DNA of 39,185 nucleotides, from contig SHZE01000011.1 of NCBI GenBank assembly GCA_009692435.1, positions 1 to 39,185 on the forward strand. Direction: 5' to 3'. Positions 1 through 8,321 of the stretch are shown here, in pieces. The stretch comes from Deltaproteobacteria bacterium (lineage in GTDB: Bacteria; Desulfobacterota; Binatia; Bin18). The notes beneath the pieces are model-generated. The model did no database searches and was not told where the DNA came from. It worked only from the letters and a program-made list of their open reading frames with translations. How positions within the stretch are numbered: the stretch's first letter is position 1; each line of letters begins with the position of its first letter. The position numbers and the translations under genes are program-made.

Positions 1-61
1 TGGCGGCGCGGGTCCACATCGTTTGCAGGCGCTCCACTAAGGCACACGTCATCGTCGGCAT
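1..61 (-). CDS. Possible N-terminus of a gene running off the left edge
   Basis: On the minus strand an open frame starts with ATG at 61 and runs off the window edge; it would begin MPTMTCALVERLQTMW. An AAGG Shine-Dalgarno-like stretch lies about 7 bases upstream of this ATG. A second ATG at 68 in another frame has no usable spacing to that site. Only 20 residues are visible and I recognise no family. It may be a real gene start or a chance open frame. Confidence 0.3.
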   Translation of the reverse strand, partial: MPTMTCALVERLQTMWTRAA

Positions 62-176
62 ACCCCATCCTTCTTGTTCCAGAAATACTCGCTCCCCCCT
101 TTAGCTTAACCCCTCCTTTTTGCAAGGGTTATAGTGCGTTTGCCCTGACCCCAGAAGCGGGTGGATGGAATAACCA

Positions 177-1538
177 ATGCAAGCGGTCCTCTTCAAAACT
201 CCTGGTCAGGAATGGTGGTGGCTCGGCGGCATGAGCCTGCTGGAGCGCAACCTGCGACTCCTGGCATCGGCGGGCTGTGAAACGGTCTTGATTCTTCACC
301 CCGCCGATATTCCGCTCCCTCTCCTCGCTGTGCCTCGTCCACTGGGGCTTACCGTGGAAGCGGCCGAGGTGACGGTCTCGACCACAAACCCTTTAATGGT
401 GCTTCACTCGCTGGAATTCCCGGATCACGACCCGCTGTTCTTTTTTGACGCCAACTTGCTGCTTGATCGACGCGTGCTGGATGCCCTCAAGCAACGCACG
501 CCCCCATGTTTTTTGGTGTCCGCCAATGGCTCCCCCAACCATCTGGTGTGGCGCGTCGGCTGGCTGACGCAAGAAACGATTGCGTCCGGACATGCGGCTG
601 TTCAGCGTGCCGACCAATTGTTGTTGACGAGTGTTGAACTCGCGGACACGGAACGGTCGAGTGCGGGGGGGCCGTACTGTGTCAAAATCACGGGCAAGGA
701 TGATCTGCCCCGCGGATGGAAACTGCTCATTGACCGTGCCTCCAAGCGGCCCGCCGACATGGTGGAACAATACGTCGATCCCCCGATCGAGAACTGGCTC
801 GTCCATAGGCTGTGCGAAACGGCGGTCACGCCGAACGTGGTGACGCTGCTTGCCCTCGCCGTCGCCCTGTCCGCCGTTTCTTTGTTCTACGAGGGATGGA
901 TCGTGATGGCCATTGTGGTGGCGTGGGTGGCCATCGTCCTTGATGGAGTCGATGGAAAACTGGCGCGGATCAAGCTGATGACCTCGTCCGCCGGCAGGAT
1001 CGGGCAGGGTTCAGGTTTCTTCTACGAAACCGCGTGGTATATCGCATGGGCCGCCTATCTGGCGCGTACCTCTGACCCGGGTGCTTGGGAAGTCGGGACG
1101 GCGCTTACTATCTGTAATGGCTGTGATCAAGCGCTCAAGGAGGCATTCGCTCAGTTTCACGGAAAACCGCTCAGTGCCATGTCTCGTTTCGATCGCTGGT
1201 TCAATGTCATCGGTGGGCAGCGGCGAATTTACCTGGCCATGCTGCTGGGCGGATTTTTCGTGGGCAGGTCGCTCCTGGCATTCCAGGTGACGTTATGGTG
1301 GGCGGTCGTGACGGTGTTCATCCATCTGGGACGGGTGAGCTATCATGTGGGACGGGACGTTATCGGGCGCTTCACCTCGAAATCCACGTCATCGCGAAAG
1401 CCTGCTCAGCGGTCTCCCGCACCTCAAGAAATCTCTGATTCAATGACTCAATGGCTCGATAACCCAGTGACTCACTTCTTCATGGGATGTCGAGCGCTCC
1501 ACTTTGGTTCGCCTGAGACCTGTCCGAGACTTGTTTGA
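177..1538 (+). CDS. Nucleotidyltransferase-like / CDP-alcohol phosphatidyltransferase fusion with altered active site
   Basis: The protein has 453 aa. The N-terminal half (about 1-190) looks like a sugar-phosphate nucleotidyltransferase fold, with GGMSLLERNLRLLASAG near the start. The C-terminal half (about 200-390) is a membrane CDP-alcohol phosphatidyltransferase domain with several hydrophobic segments. This order matches bifunctional inositol-1-phosphate cytidylyltransferase/DIPP synthase-type proteins, which join a CDP-activated polyol to an alcohol at the membrane. The first half of the class motif is intact (DGVDGKLAR). The second half normally reads GxxxDxxxD, but here it is GRIGQGSGFFYE, so both late aspartates appear to be Gly. 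Substrate is unknown and normal catalysis is doubtful. The last residues and the stop codon lie inside an 11-bp repeat array, so the tail is probably not native. The SD is weak (GGATGGA). Confidence 0.75.
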   Translation: MQAVLFKTPGQEWWWLGGMSLLERNLRLLASAGCETVLILHPADIPLPLLAVPRPLGLTVEAAEVTVSTTNPLMVLHSLEFPDHDPLFFFDANLLLDRRVLDALKQRTPPCFLVSANGSPNHLVWRVGWLTQETIASGHAAVQRADQLLLTSVELADTERSSAGGPYCVKITGKDDLPRGWKLLIDRASKRPADMVEQYVDPPIENWLVHRLCETAVTPNVVTLLALAVALSAVSLFYEGWIVMAIVVAWVAIVLDGVDGKLARIKLMTSSAGRIGQGSGFFYETAWYIAWAAYLARTSDPGAWEVGTALTICNGCDQALKEAFAQFHGKPLSAMSRFDRWFNVIGGQRRIYLAMLLGGFFVGRSLLAFQVTLWWAVVTVFIHLGRVSYHVGRDVIGRFTSKSTSSRKPAQRSPAPQEISDSMTQWLDNPVTHFFMGCRALHFGSPETCPRLV

Positions 1539-1575
1539 GACTGGCCTGAGACTCGGCTTAGACTCATCTGGGGCT
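1510..1575. repeat. 11-bp phased repeat array R1
   Basis: Successive 11-base units run without spacers from 1510: cgcctgagacc, tgtccgagact, tgtttgagact, ggcctgagact, cggcttagact, catctggggct. The shared core is GAGACT, which is AGTCTC on the other strand. The array covers the 3' end of the upstream CDS and the last codons of the convergent thioesterase gene. Related arrays occur at 23841-23955, 28409-28452 and 35739-35780. Confidence 0.8.
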
Positions 1576-1980
1576 TCCCCCGGACAATTTATACACCAAC
1601 GTTCCCTTCGCCACTGACTCTCCATCTGGAGACGAGACGGTCACATCGACAAACACCACACTGCGTCCCCGACGGACAATGCGAGCCTCGGCGATGAGGT
1701 CCACGCCTTCCGCCGCCGTGAGATAATTCACCGTCATGCTCGCGGTCGCGCCTCGCGTGATTTCTGGTGGGACATTCGACCACACGGCCACGACCCCAGC
1801 GTTGTCGATCAGCGAGGCGATGGCACCGCCGTGCACCACTTCACCTCCGGTCCGTAAGGCGGGCCGAAACGGCAACCGCATCCGACAAAAATCGGGTTGC
1901 ACTTCTTCAATCTGGAGTCCGAGCAGCGTGAAGAAAGGCTCAGGCTGGCCACGAAATTCGTTGGGGATGCGTTCGCTCAT
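1564..1980 (-). CDS. PaaI-family hotdog thioesterase
   Basis: This 138-aa protein has the single-hotdog-domain length and pattern of PaaI/acyl-CoA thioesterases. The signature GGEVVHGGAIASLIDNAG (about 45-62) carries the His-Gly-Gly and Asp that form the active-site helix. Such enzymes hydrolyse acyl- or aryl-CoA thioesters in the cytoplasm. A GAGGG Shine-Dalgarno lies 8 bases before the ATG. It starts 19 bases after the acyl-CoA dehydrogenase-like gene stops, so the two are probably one transcript, which fits acyl-CoA turnover. The actual acyl substrate cannot be read from the sequence. Confidence 0.88.
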   Translation of the reverse strand: MSERIPNEFRGQPEPFFTLLGLQIEEVQPDFCRMRLPFRPALRTGGEVVHGGAIASLIDNAGVVAVWSNVPPEITRGATASMTVNYLTAAEGVDLIAEARIVRRGRSVVFVDVTVSSPDGESVAKGTLVYKLSGGSPR

Positions 1981-1999
1981 AATGAGACCCTCTTCGTCG

Positions 2000-3193
2000 T
2001 TACCAGCGCGGCATTTCTAGGAGATCAATACCCAGGGCATTCTTGCCAATCAGCTCCCGCATGCGCGCATTGGAGAAGGGGTGATTGATGCCCGCGCGCA
2101 CATCACGATAGTAGCGCTCCAACGGATGTTTCTTGAAAATGCCGACCGATCCCACGATTTCCATCGCCAGATCGACAATGCGGATGGCGTTATTGGTCGC
2201 CACGTATTTGGGCATGCACACCCGCACGAGTCCCTCTTCTCCCACGAAAGGCTCGCCATTGACCCACGCCTTCGCGGTTTCGCATGTGTACGCACGTGTC
2301 GCGGCCAACAGCGCTTCGGCTTCAGCAACGGCAAACTGTATGCCGGGAAGATATTTGATGGGGCGTGGAAGTGGGAGCGGCTGATGGCGATCGGCGAATT
2401 GCTTAGCGAAGTTGAGCGCCGCGATCGCCACACCCGTATAAATGGCCGCCACACTGAGTGAGAACCAGGCAAAGACACTGATGTCTTCCGGCAAAATCTC
2501 CCCAATCCGACGAATACGTATGGCATGGTCGAGGGGCACCCGACAGTCTGTGATAATCAGATCGTGACTCGCCGTGGCCCGCATGCCCATCGCATCCCAC
2601 GTTTCCACGATTTTCAGGCCAGGGGCATGCTTGGGCACGAGAAACGTGCCACTGAACATGCCGTCCGCATCCGGGTCTTGGACCGTCACCATCACCATGA
2701 AGAAGTCGATGACCGGAGCCAGACTGGTGAACGCCTTGCGGCCATTGAGGAGGTAGGAGTCCCCTTCTTTTGCTGCCCGAGAGACGAATAACCCCCAGTT
2801 ACCACCGGTTTCCGGTTCGGTAATGCCGCCCCCGATGATTTGGTGTTGTCTGCCTACCGCGTGCAGAAACTGTCGGGCTTGCGGGCGGAGAAGATCCCCG
2901 CGTTCAAGCATCGAACCCAGACCAAAAAGGTGCATGTTGATCGCCAGCGCCGTGGCGCCGCAGCCTTGGGCTAATCGTTCTTGACACCGGCAATACTCGA
3001 CCAGATTCGCCCCAAGCCCTCCATGCTCTTCAGGAAGGACGAGCGCGGTGTAGCCGGTCTCCTTCATGCGTTCGATATTCTCGAACGGGAAGGTGTTGTT
3101 GAGATCATGGTCAGCGGCGCGGGTGGCGAAGTCATCGGCGAGGCTCCCCGCGAGGGCGAGGAGTCGCGCTTGCTTGTCGCTTTGTTCAGACAC
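2000..3193 (-). CDS. Acyl-CoA dehydrogenase-like flavoprotein
   Basis: The 397-aa protein spans the whole acyl-CoA dehydrogenase fold: helical N-domain (LPEEHGGLGANLVEY), beta domain with flavin-contacting WDAMGMRATASHD, and a C-terminal helical domain with PLERYYRDVRAG. I chose GTG at 3193 because GGAGG lies 9 bases upstream. Longer in-frame starts would run into the preceding gene and encode unrelated residues. Near the C-terminus, the place where dehydrogenases usually carry the catalytic Glu (YEG-type motif) reads HPFSNARMRELIGK, as in some acyl-CoA dehydrogenase relatives that act as flavin monooxygenases. It may therefore be an oxidase or monooxygenase rather than a beta-oxidation enzyme. 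It is the middle gene of a three-gene operon. Confidence 0.85.
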   Translation of the reverse strand: MSEQSDKQARLLALAGSLADDFATRAADHDLNNTFPFENIERMKETGYTALVLPEEHGGLGANLVEYCRCQERLAQGCGATALAINMHLFGLGSMLERGDLLRPQARQFLHAVGRQHQIIGGGITEPETGGNWGLFVSRAAKEGDSYLLNGRKAFTSLAPVIDFFMVMVTVQDPDADGMFSGTFLVPKHAPGLKIVETWDAMGMRATASHDLIITDCRVPLDHAIRIRRIGEILPEDISVFAWFSLSVAAIYTGVAIAALNFAKQFADRHQPLPLPRPIKYLPGIQFAVAEAEALLAATRAYTCETAKAWVNGEPFVGEEGLVRVCMPKYVATNNAIRIVDLAMEIVGSVGIFKKHPLERYYRDVRAGINHPFSNARMRELIGKNALGIDLLEMPRW

Positions 3194-3222
3194 GCTAGAA
3201 AACCTCCAAAAAGCAGTGTGAA

Positions 3223-3606
3223 TCAGAATGCCGAAATGTTGGTCCCCGGCAAAGGGGCTGCGTGCGGAGCGTCCGGATGCGTGGAGAGAAACGGCGCTGG
3301 CGGTTCGTAAGGAAAAAACGCGACGGCCACCACGATGTAGAACAAGCATCCGAGTACCACGAACAGCGAATTGTCCATGAAGGTCACTGGACCGATGTCA
3401 ACGTGCTTCTTCCCTTGCCACCAGCGTAAAAGAAAAACGGTGGGCACGGTGATCGCCAACGCGATCCCGGCGGGATACACCGCGAATGACATCGGAGTGT
3501 GCTCGACGCCCGCATCCATATACGGCTTCAGGCGAACGCCGGACGTAATCGCCGCGAGAAATACTGAAATCCCTGTGACTACCAGACCTAAAAATTGGCC
3601 CATCAT
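3223..3606 (-). CDS. Small conserved-looking membrane protein
   Basis: The protein has 127 aa with three clear hydrophobic helices: about 1-22 (MMGQFLGLVVTGISVFLAAI), 41-60 (FAVYPAGIALAITVPTVFLL) and 79-98 (NSLFVVLGCLFYIVVAVAFF). The C-terminal tail is Pro/Ala/His-rich. I recognise no family. A purine-rich GGGGAGA site precedes the double ATG. It is the first gene of the minus-strand operon with the acyl-CoA dehydrogenase-like and thioesterase genes; the gap to the next start is 29 bases. A role supporting membrane-associated oxidation is only a guess from position. Confidence 0.7.
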   Translation of the reverse strand: MMGQFLGLVVTGISVFLAAITSGVRLKPYMDAGVEHTPMSFAVYPAGIALAITVPTVFLLRWWQGKKHVDIGPVTFMDNSLFVVLGCLFYIVVAVAFFPYEPPAPFLSTHPDAPHAAPLPGTNISAF

Positions 3607-3732
3607 AGCGTATGTCTCCCCTTACGATCCTCCAGTCCCACTTCTTCGCAGCTTTTTTCGGAGAAGGGAAGCACTGGACTTGCTGGCGTCAGGAAACCCC
3701 GGTAAGTCGAACGCAGTCCCTCCGAGTTTCCT

Positions 3733-4308
3733 ATGAAAATTACCTCCGCTGAATTCGCTGGTGCCGCCGCGAGCCCCGGCACCTATCCCAAGCTGCCCCA
3801 TCCAGAGATCGCCTTTGCTGGGCGCTCGAATGTGGGGAAGTCGTCCCTCATCAATCGACTACTGGATCGAAAGATCGCCCGCACCAGTATGACCCCTGGC
3901 CGGACCCAGCAACTGAATTTTTTTGTCATTAACAACACCCTGACCTTCGTGGATTTACCTGGCTATGGGTACGCCAAAGTGTCCAAACAGGATCGCGCGC
4001 AGTGGCAACATCTCATTGAGGACTACTTGGTCGGCGCGGAGCACCTGCGTGGGATCGTGAGCATTGTCGATATTCGGCGCGGGCCGGAAGCCGAGGAGGA
4101 GGCCTTATGGGAATTCCTTGCGTATCATCACCGCCCGGTGCTCGTCGTTGCCACCAAGTGTGACAAATTGAAACGCAGCGAACTCGAGAAATGCCGGAGC
4201 GCCTTGGTCGCGCGGCTTGAGCATCGTCCGCTGCTGCTCTTCTCGGCTGAGACCGGCCTAGGGAAAGAGGACGTGTGGCAAGCACTCAATGGGCTTGTCG
4301 CCCCGTGA
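3733..4308 (+). CDS. engB: Ribosome biogenesis GTPase YsxC/EngB
   Basis: The 191-aa protein matches the family length and has all G motifs in order: G1 GRSNVGKSS (30-38), G2/switch I TPGRTQ (54-59), G3 DLPGYG (74-79), G4 TKCDK (141-145) and G5 SAETG (171-175). The PGRTQ and DLPGYGYA strings are characteristic of EngB/YihA/YsxC, a P-loop GTPase that helps large ribosomal subunit assembly. It is divergent from the minus-strand operon with a 126-base gap. No strong Shine-Dalgarno is seen before the ATG. The glycosyltransferase gene follows directly. Confidence 0.95.
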   Translation: MKITSAEFAGAAASPGTYPKLPHPEIAFAGRSNVGKSSLINRLLDRKIARTSMTPGRTQQLNFFVINNTLTFVDLPGYGYAKVSKQDRAQWQHLIEDYLVGAEHLRGIVSIVDIRRGPEAEEEALWEFLAYHHRPVLVVATKCDKLKRSELEKCRSALVARLEHRPLLLFSAETGLGKEDVWQALNGLVAP

Positions 4309-4315
4309 TGACGGT

Positions 4316-5158
4316 ATGCCGCGCGTCACCGTTGTTATCCCAACCTACAACCGTCGCGACTTGGTGCGTGAAGCGATTGCTTCAGTCACCGCGCAGTCGT
4401 ACCCCGATGTTGAAGTGATCGTCGTGGACGATGGCTCAGATGACGGGACGGCTGAAGTCGTTCGGCGGTTCGCCGGGGTTCAGTATGTGTATCAAGAGAA
4501 TCGCGGAGTGTCGGTGGCACGGAATGTGGGCGTGGCGCGCGCGCGTGGCGAGTTGATCGCGTTTCTTGACTCCGATGATCTGTGGCAGCCCGATAAACTC
4601 ACGCACCAAGTCGCCTGCTTCGAGCAAAACCCAGACGTACGCATTTGCCAGACCGACGAAATCTGGATACGCAACGGTGTGCGCGTCAATCCACACCACA
4701 AGCACCGAAAAACAGGTGAGGATATTTTTGCTCGGAGCTTGGAGCGGTGTCTGGTGAGTCCATCGGCGGTGATGATGCGGCGCGCGTTATGGGAACAAGT
4801 CGGTGGATTCGATGAAACCCTCCCGGCGTGCGAGGATTATGACCTATGGCTGCGGATTACCGCGCGCATGCCCGTTCACTTCATCGCCATGCCACTGGTC
4901 GTGAAACGCGGGGGCCATGCCGACCAACTTTCGCGCCGGTTCTGGGGAATGGATCGCTTTCGGGTGCACGCATTACGGAAATTGCTGGACTCTGGGGTGC
5001 TTTCTGAAGAGCAGCGGCGATTGACTGTGGCAGTGTTGCGCGAAAAGTGTACGATTCTTGCCCACGGGGCCCAAAAGCGCGGGCAAGATGGGGCCTCGTA
5101 TCTAGCAATGGCCGCAAGGTATGAGACGCAGGAGAGCGCGCATGTCTCTCCTGCATGA
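4316..5158 (+). CDS. Family 2 glycosyltransferase
   Basis: The protein has about 280 aa with a GT-A fold. It starts MPRVTVVIPTYNRRDLV, followed by the nucleotide-binding IVVDDGSDDGT, the metal-binding DxD region AFLDSDDLWQPDKL, and CEDYDLWLRI, which fits the catalytic ED motif. Such enzymes transfer a sugar from a nucleotide-sugar to a glycan or lipid acceptor, but the acceptor is not evident. No membrane helix is seen. ATG 4316 puts the beta strand at the usual distance from the start; an in-frame ATG at 4289 would overlap engB by 20 bases and is also possible. It overlaps the next gene by 17 bases. Confidence 0.9.
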   Translation: MPRVTVVIPTYNRRDLVREAIASVTAQSYPDVEVIVVDDGSDDGTAEVVRRFAGVQYVYQENRGVSVARNVGVARARGELIAFLDSDDLWQPDKLTHQVACFEQNPDVRICQTDEIWIRNGVRVNPHHKHRKTGEDIFARSLERCLVSPSAVMMRRALWEQVGGFDETLPACEDYDLWLRITARMPVHFIAMPLVVKRGGHADQLSRRFWGMDRFRVHALRKLLDSGVLSEEQRRLTVAVLREKCTILAHGAQKRGQDGASYLAMAARYETQESAHVSPA

Positions 5159-5675
5159 ACACATCGTCACCTACGCACAAGAGAAGCGACTCAGCCCACA
5201 GACCTTGGCGCGCTGGCAGGCATGGAGCGAGGAAGACCAAGCGGCATTGCTCGTGGTTGTGCGGGTCCTACAACTTGGCGATAATCATCTGCGCGACTTT
5301 CTGGATTGGCTCGAAGAGATCACCACGCGCGATGGCGGCACGACACGCGAGCTGCTGACGCGGGCGGAAATCTCTCAGCCGCTCCAGAATGCGCTCTCTC
5401 GCAATGACAAACTGAAAGCGGTCAAGGAGGCATTGCGACGACTCCGCTATCCACGCTTATCGCGCTTGGAGGAAGAGGTACGCGCGGGTGTGAAGGCGCT
5501 AGACCTGGGCAACCGGATACAGCTATCATTCCCGCCGATGCTCGAAGGCGAAGAGATCACCGTCGAAATCAAAGCACGTAACCTACAAGAACTGATCGAC
5601 AATCTGTCTCGCGTGCAGCACCGGGTGGCGGACGGCTCATTGCTTCGGTTGTTCGCGCTTTTCGATGAAGTCTGA
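5142..5675 (+). CDS. Uncharacterised protein upstream of the SPL-like radical SAM gene
   Basis: The 177-aa soluble protein is rich in charged helices, with a C-terminal segment reading IQLSFPPMLEGEEITVEI and then a leucine-rich helix ending LLRLFALFDEV. I do not recognise a named family. I chose ATG 5142 because AGGAG lies 7 bases upstream; it overlaps the end of the glycosyltransferase gene, which suggests translational coupling. It lies 43 bases before the SPL-like gene and may be a partner or DNA-binding accessory of that protein, but only the position supports this. Confidence 0.75.
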   Translation: MSLLHEHIVTYAQEKRLSPQTLARWQAWSEEDQAALLVVVRVLQLGDNHLRDFLDWLEEITTRDGGTTRELLTRAEISQPLQNALSRNDKLKAVKEALRRLRYPRLSRLEEEVRAGVKALDLGNRIQLSFPPMLEGEEITVEIKARNLQELIDNLSRVQHRVADGSLLRLFALFDEV

Positions 5676-5679
5676 GGAA

Positions 5680-5709
5680 CGGGGTCAGGGGACGGGGATC
5701 AGGGGTCAG
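5680..5709 (+). repeat. Short G-rich direct repeats
   Basis: The 43-base gap before the SPL-like gene contains near-copies of GGGGTCAGGGG separated by acgggga. The resulting purine-rich leader lacks an ideally spaced Shine-Dalgarno before the ATG at 5719. It looks like a small low-complexity intergenic repeat. Confidence 0.5.
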
Positions 5710-5718
5710 TAAAACTCT

Positions 5719-6828
5719 ATGCACACCTATCAACCGAGCGAAATCCTTATCGAACAGGGCGAAGAACATACGCCGGTCGTCCAACGTGTACTGACGCGGC
5801 TTCCTCATGTCCCGGTCCGCTTGGTTGAAAAGGACTGGGAACGGAAGACTCCGGTCGCAAGTGAACACGATCCGTTTGCCGTAGGGAAACGTCGCCTGTT
5901 GTTCACTCGTCAGCGCTCTCCCTTTCTTGAGCACTGTCCAGCGGGGACGTCGGGATTAGTCTGTTGCAACTATTTCGTGGTGAGTCTTATCTCCAATTGC
6001 TCAATGGATTGCAGTTACTGTTTCCTGCAAGAGTATCTGGCGAATAACCCAACGCTCAAAGTCTTCACGAATGCGGATGTCCTGCTGGGAGAGCTGGCCA
6101 GCGCGGTGGATCGCCACCCAGAGCGGCATTTTCGTATTGGTACCGGCGAATTGTCCGATAGTCTCGCGCTTGACCCATTGCTGGGATTCTCGGCTGATCT
6201 CGTGCCGTTCTTCGCCGCACGTCGCAATGCGCTTCTCGAACTCAAAACCAAGAGTGACTCCGTCAGTGGGCTTCTTGCTCTTGACCCCAAGGACCGCGTT
6301 GTCGTGTCGTGGTCGATGACGCCGCCGGAGATTATCGACACGGAAGAACACGGTACAGCGTCATTCGCCGAGCGGTTGGCCGCGGCGCGACAGGTGCAAG
6401 CGGCGGGGTACAAGCTCGGTTTTCATTTTGATCCACTGATTGAATACCCCAACTGGGAAGAAGGGTACCGCGACACTATCGAACGGATTTTTTCTACGAT
6501 TGATGCTCGGCGGGTCGCGTGGGTCAGTGTCGGGAGTTTGCGGATGACCCCGGCGTTGCGGACGGCGGTGCGACGACGATTCCCACGGACTCGTATTTTG
6601 TCCGGCGAGCAAGTGGCGTGTGGCGATGGGAAATGGCGCACGTTTCAGGCGCTGCGGGTCAAAATGTATCGCACCATCACCGGTTGGCTCAAAGAGGCGG
6701 CTCCTACCGTGCCGATGTACATGTGCATGGAGACGGCGGCAGTGTGGGAGAAGGTGTTCGGCCACGTCCCAAGTAGTGATAAAGAAGTGGCGCGGACCTT
6801 GACGCAGCCCAACCTCGTCGGGGTATGA
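5719..6828 (+). CDS. Spore-photoproduct-lyase-like radical SAM protein
   Basis: The 369-aa protein carries a CX3CX2C iron-sulfur motif, CSMDCSYC, with cysteines at 94, 98 and 101. The following FLQEYL and the overall layout match the SplB family of radical SAM enzymes, which reverse a thymine photoproduct in spore DNA using SAM and a [4Fe-4S] cluster. In the region where I expect the hydrogen-donor cysteine of Bacillus SplB, the sequence reads GTGELSDSLALD with no Cys. That comparison is from memory. No other sporulation gene is visible, so this may be an SPL-like enzyme with another DNA- or nucleotide-related reaction. The upstream unknown gene may be co-transcribed. Confidence 0.82.
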   Translation: MHTYQPSEILIEQGEEHTPVVQRVLTRLPHVPVRLVEKDWERKTPVASEHDPFAVGKRRLLFTRQRSPFLEHCPAGTSGLVCCNYFVVSLISNCSMDCSYCFLQEYLANNPTLKVFTNADVLLGELASAVDRHPERHFRIGTGELSDSLALDPLLGFSADLVPFFAARRNALLELKTKSDSVSGLLALDPKDRVVVSWSMTPPEIIDTEEHGTASFAERLAAARQVQAAGYKLGFHFDPLIEYPNWEEGYRDTIERIFSTIDARRVAWVSVGSLRMTPALRTAVRRRFPRTRILSGEQVACGDGKWRTFQALRVKMYRTITGWLKEAAPTVPMYMCMETAAVWEKVFGHVPSSDKEVARTLTQPNLVGV

Positions 6829-6861
6829 ACTTCCTCCGCCGATGGACAACGGTCTTACGGT

Positions 6862-6946
6862 AGTGGGTTCCGAAATTCCCTCTCCCGGCTGGGCAATGGC
6901 ATTAAGTTAGTGGGGTCCGAAGTTCCCTCTCCCGGCTGGGAGAGGG
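6862..6946. repeat. Direct repeat with hairpin (CCCTCTCCC...GGGAGAGGG)
   Basis: Two 32-base copies at 6862-6893 and 6909-6940 differ at only two positions. The second copy runs into a perfect 9-bp stem (ccctctccc/gggagaggg, 6925-6946) with a 4-base loop, followed by ttagggtgaggg. This pattern is a common dispersed palindrome in high-GC genomes. It lies 3' of the SPL-like gene and could act as a transcription end, but no T run follows. The rest of the gap 6829-7032 shows nothing I can name. Confidence 0.75.
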
Positions 6947-7032
6947 TTAGGGTGAGGGGGATTGAGTGAGCCTTTCCGCTGGATTTCCCGGCTCACCTTG
7001 AGCTATTGGCAATCACGCTTCGGCTTAACTGA

Positions 7033-8268
7033 ATGTTATTTCGCCGATTGGGGGCGGACTTTAATCCGCAAGTCGTTGTCGTCTCGCTGATGACCCTGGT
7101 GATTATGATGGGGTCAAGCGTGATTTCTCCAGTGCTCCCGCTCATCGCCCAAGAATTTGGCGTGTCGTACGTTGGCGCGGGCGCGCTGGTTTCAGCGTTC
7201 GCGCTCGGACGGATTCCTTTTGATTTCATTGGGGGAGCGATGGTGGATCGTTTTAGTCCGCGCTGGATTGCGGCAGGCGGGGCGGCCGTGGTTGCTATTT
7301 CCGCTGGGCTCTCCGCTGGTGCGCAAAGTTTTCATGTGTTGTTGCTCTACCGGTTGCTTGGTGGCGTTGGCTCTGCGCTGTTTACTATTACAGCAATGGC
7401 CTGTCTGGCGCGGACCGTTGCCCCTCAACGCATGGGGCAGGCGATGGGGTTTTACCAAAGCATGTTGTTGATTGGCGTGTCTGTAGGTCCCAGTGTTGGG
7501 GGTGTTGCGGCCAGTGTCTTCCAGAATTTACGCGCCCCCTTTTGGGCGATGGCGGGGTTGTCGTTTGCCGTTACCATGATGAGTTTTCGCTGGGTCGGCG
7601 AATTTACTCCGACTTCAACGCAGGCGCACCCAGCGACAACCTCGGCGAGAGCCCCCTCTACTCTCCGCCGTCTCAGTCATGATTTCACCTTCGTGTATAT
7701 TTGTAGTGTCACGCTCCTGCTTTTTGGTATTCGGTCCGGTGTGACGCTGAACCTCATGCCGTTGTTTGCCCAAGAAACCTTGGGCTTGAGTGAAACTGGC
7801 ATCGGGTTAGCGCAGTCCTTGTGTTCGCTCGCGAATTTTTGTGTCCTATGGCATGCGGGACGGTTGCTCGACCGTGCCGGTCGTCGGTGGGTATTGCTGG
7901 CGAGTCTGTGGGCCACGGCACTCGCGGTTCTCTGTTTTCCGTGGACGACGACGGCGTGGGGGCTGATGCTCGCGGCGATCCTGTTTGGTGCGGCGATTGG
8001 GTACGTGGGACCTGCACCAGCCGCGGTCATCGCTGACTTAACCCCGCCCGGCGCGGCTGGAAAGGTGATGGGAGTCTATCGTGGCGCGGGAGATACGGGG
8101 CTCCTTCTCGGACCGATTGTCGTTGGGTGGGCGGCCAGCCATCTAGGGTTCACTCCCGCTTTTCTGACGGTGGCTCTTTGCACGGGGCTCGTCGCATTGC
8201 TCGGGGCTGGAATGCGAGAGACCTTGCTGGAACACCAGCCGGGGGACACAATGAACGAAACCCCATGA
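7033..8268 (+). CDS. Major facilitator superfamily transporter
   Basis: The 411-aa protein has about twelve hydrophobic helices in two halves separated by a hydrophilic, Thr/Ser-rich loop around 195-210. The loop after helix 2 reads GGAMVDRFSPRW, the MFS motif A. The early helix carries SVISPVLPLIAQEFGVS, typical of drug:H+ antiporter (DHA1)-like transporters of the inner membrane. The second half repeats the pattern with GRLLDRAGRRW. Substrate cannot be inferred. No strong Shine-Dalgarno is seen before the ATG. It stands alone between two repeat-bearing or promoter-bearing gaps. Confidence 0.9.
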   Translation: MLFRRLGADFNPQVVVVSLMTLVIMMGSSVISPVLPLIAQEFGVSYVGAGALVSAFALGRIPFDFIGGAMVDRFSPRWIAAGGAAVVAISAGLSAGAQSFHVLLLYRLLGGVGSALFTITAMACLARTVAPQRMGQAMGFYQSMLLIGVSVGPSVGGVAASVFQNLRAPFWAMAGLSFAVTMMSFRWVGEFTPTSTQAHPATTSARAPSTLRRLSHDFTFVYICSVTLLLFGIRSGVTLNLMPLFAQETLGLSETGIGLAQSLCSLANFCVLWHAGRLLDRAGRRWVLLASLWATALAVLCFPWTTTAWGLMLAAILFGAAIGYVGPAPAAVIADLTPPGAAGKVMGVYRGAGDTGLLLGPIVVGWAASHLGFTPAFLTVALCTGLVALLGAGMRETLLEHQPGDTMNETP

Positions 8269-8321
8269 GACCACGGAAAAGGCTGTCTGACGACGCGAGA
8301 TTTTTAATCGATGCTTCTTTC

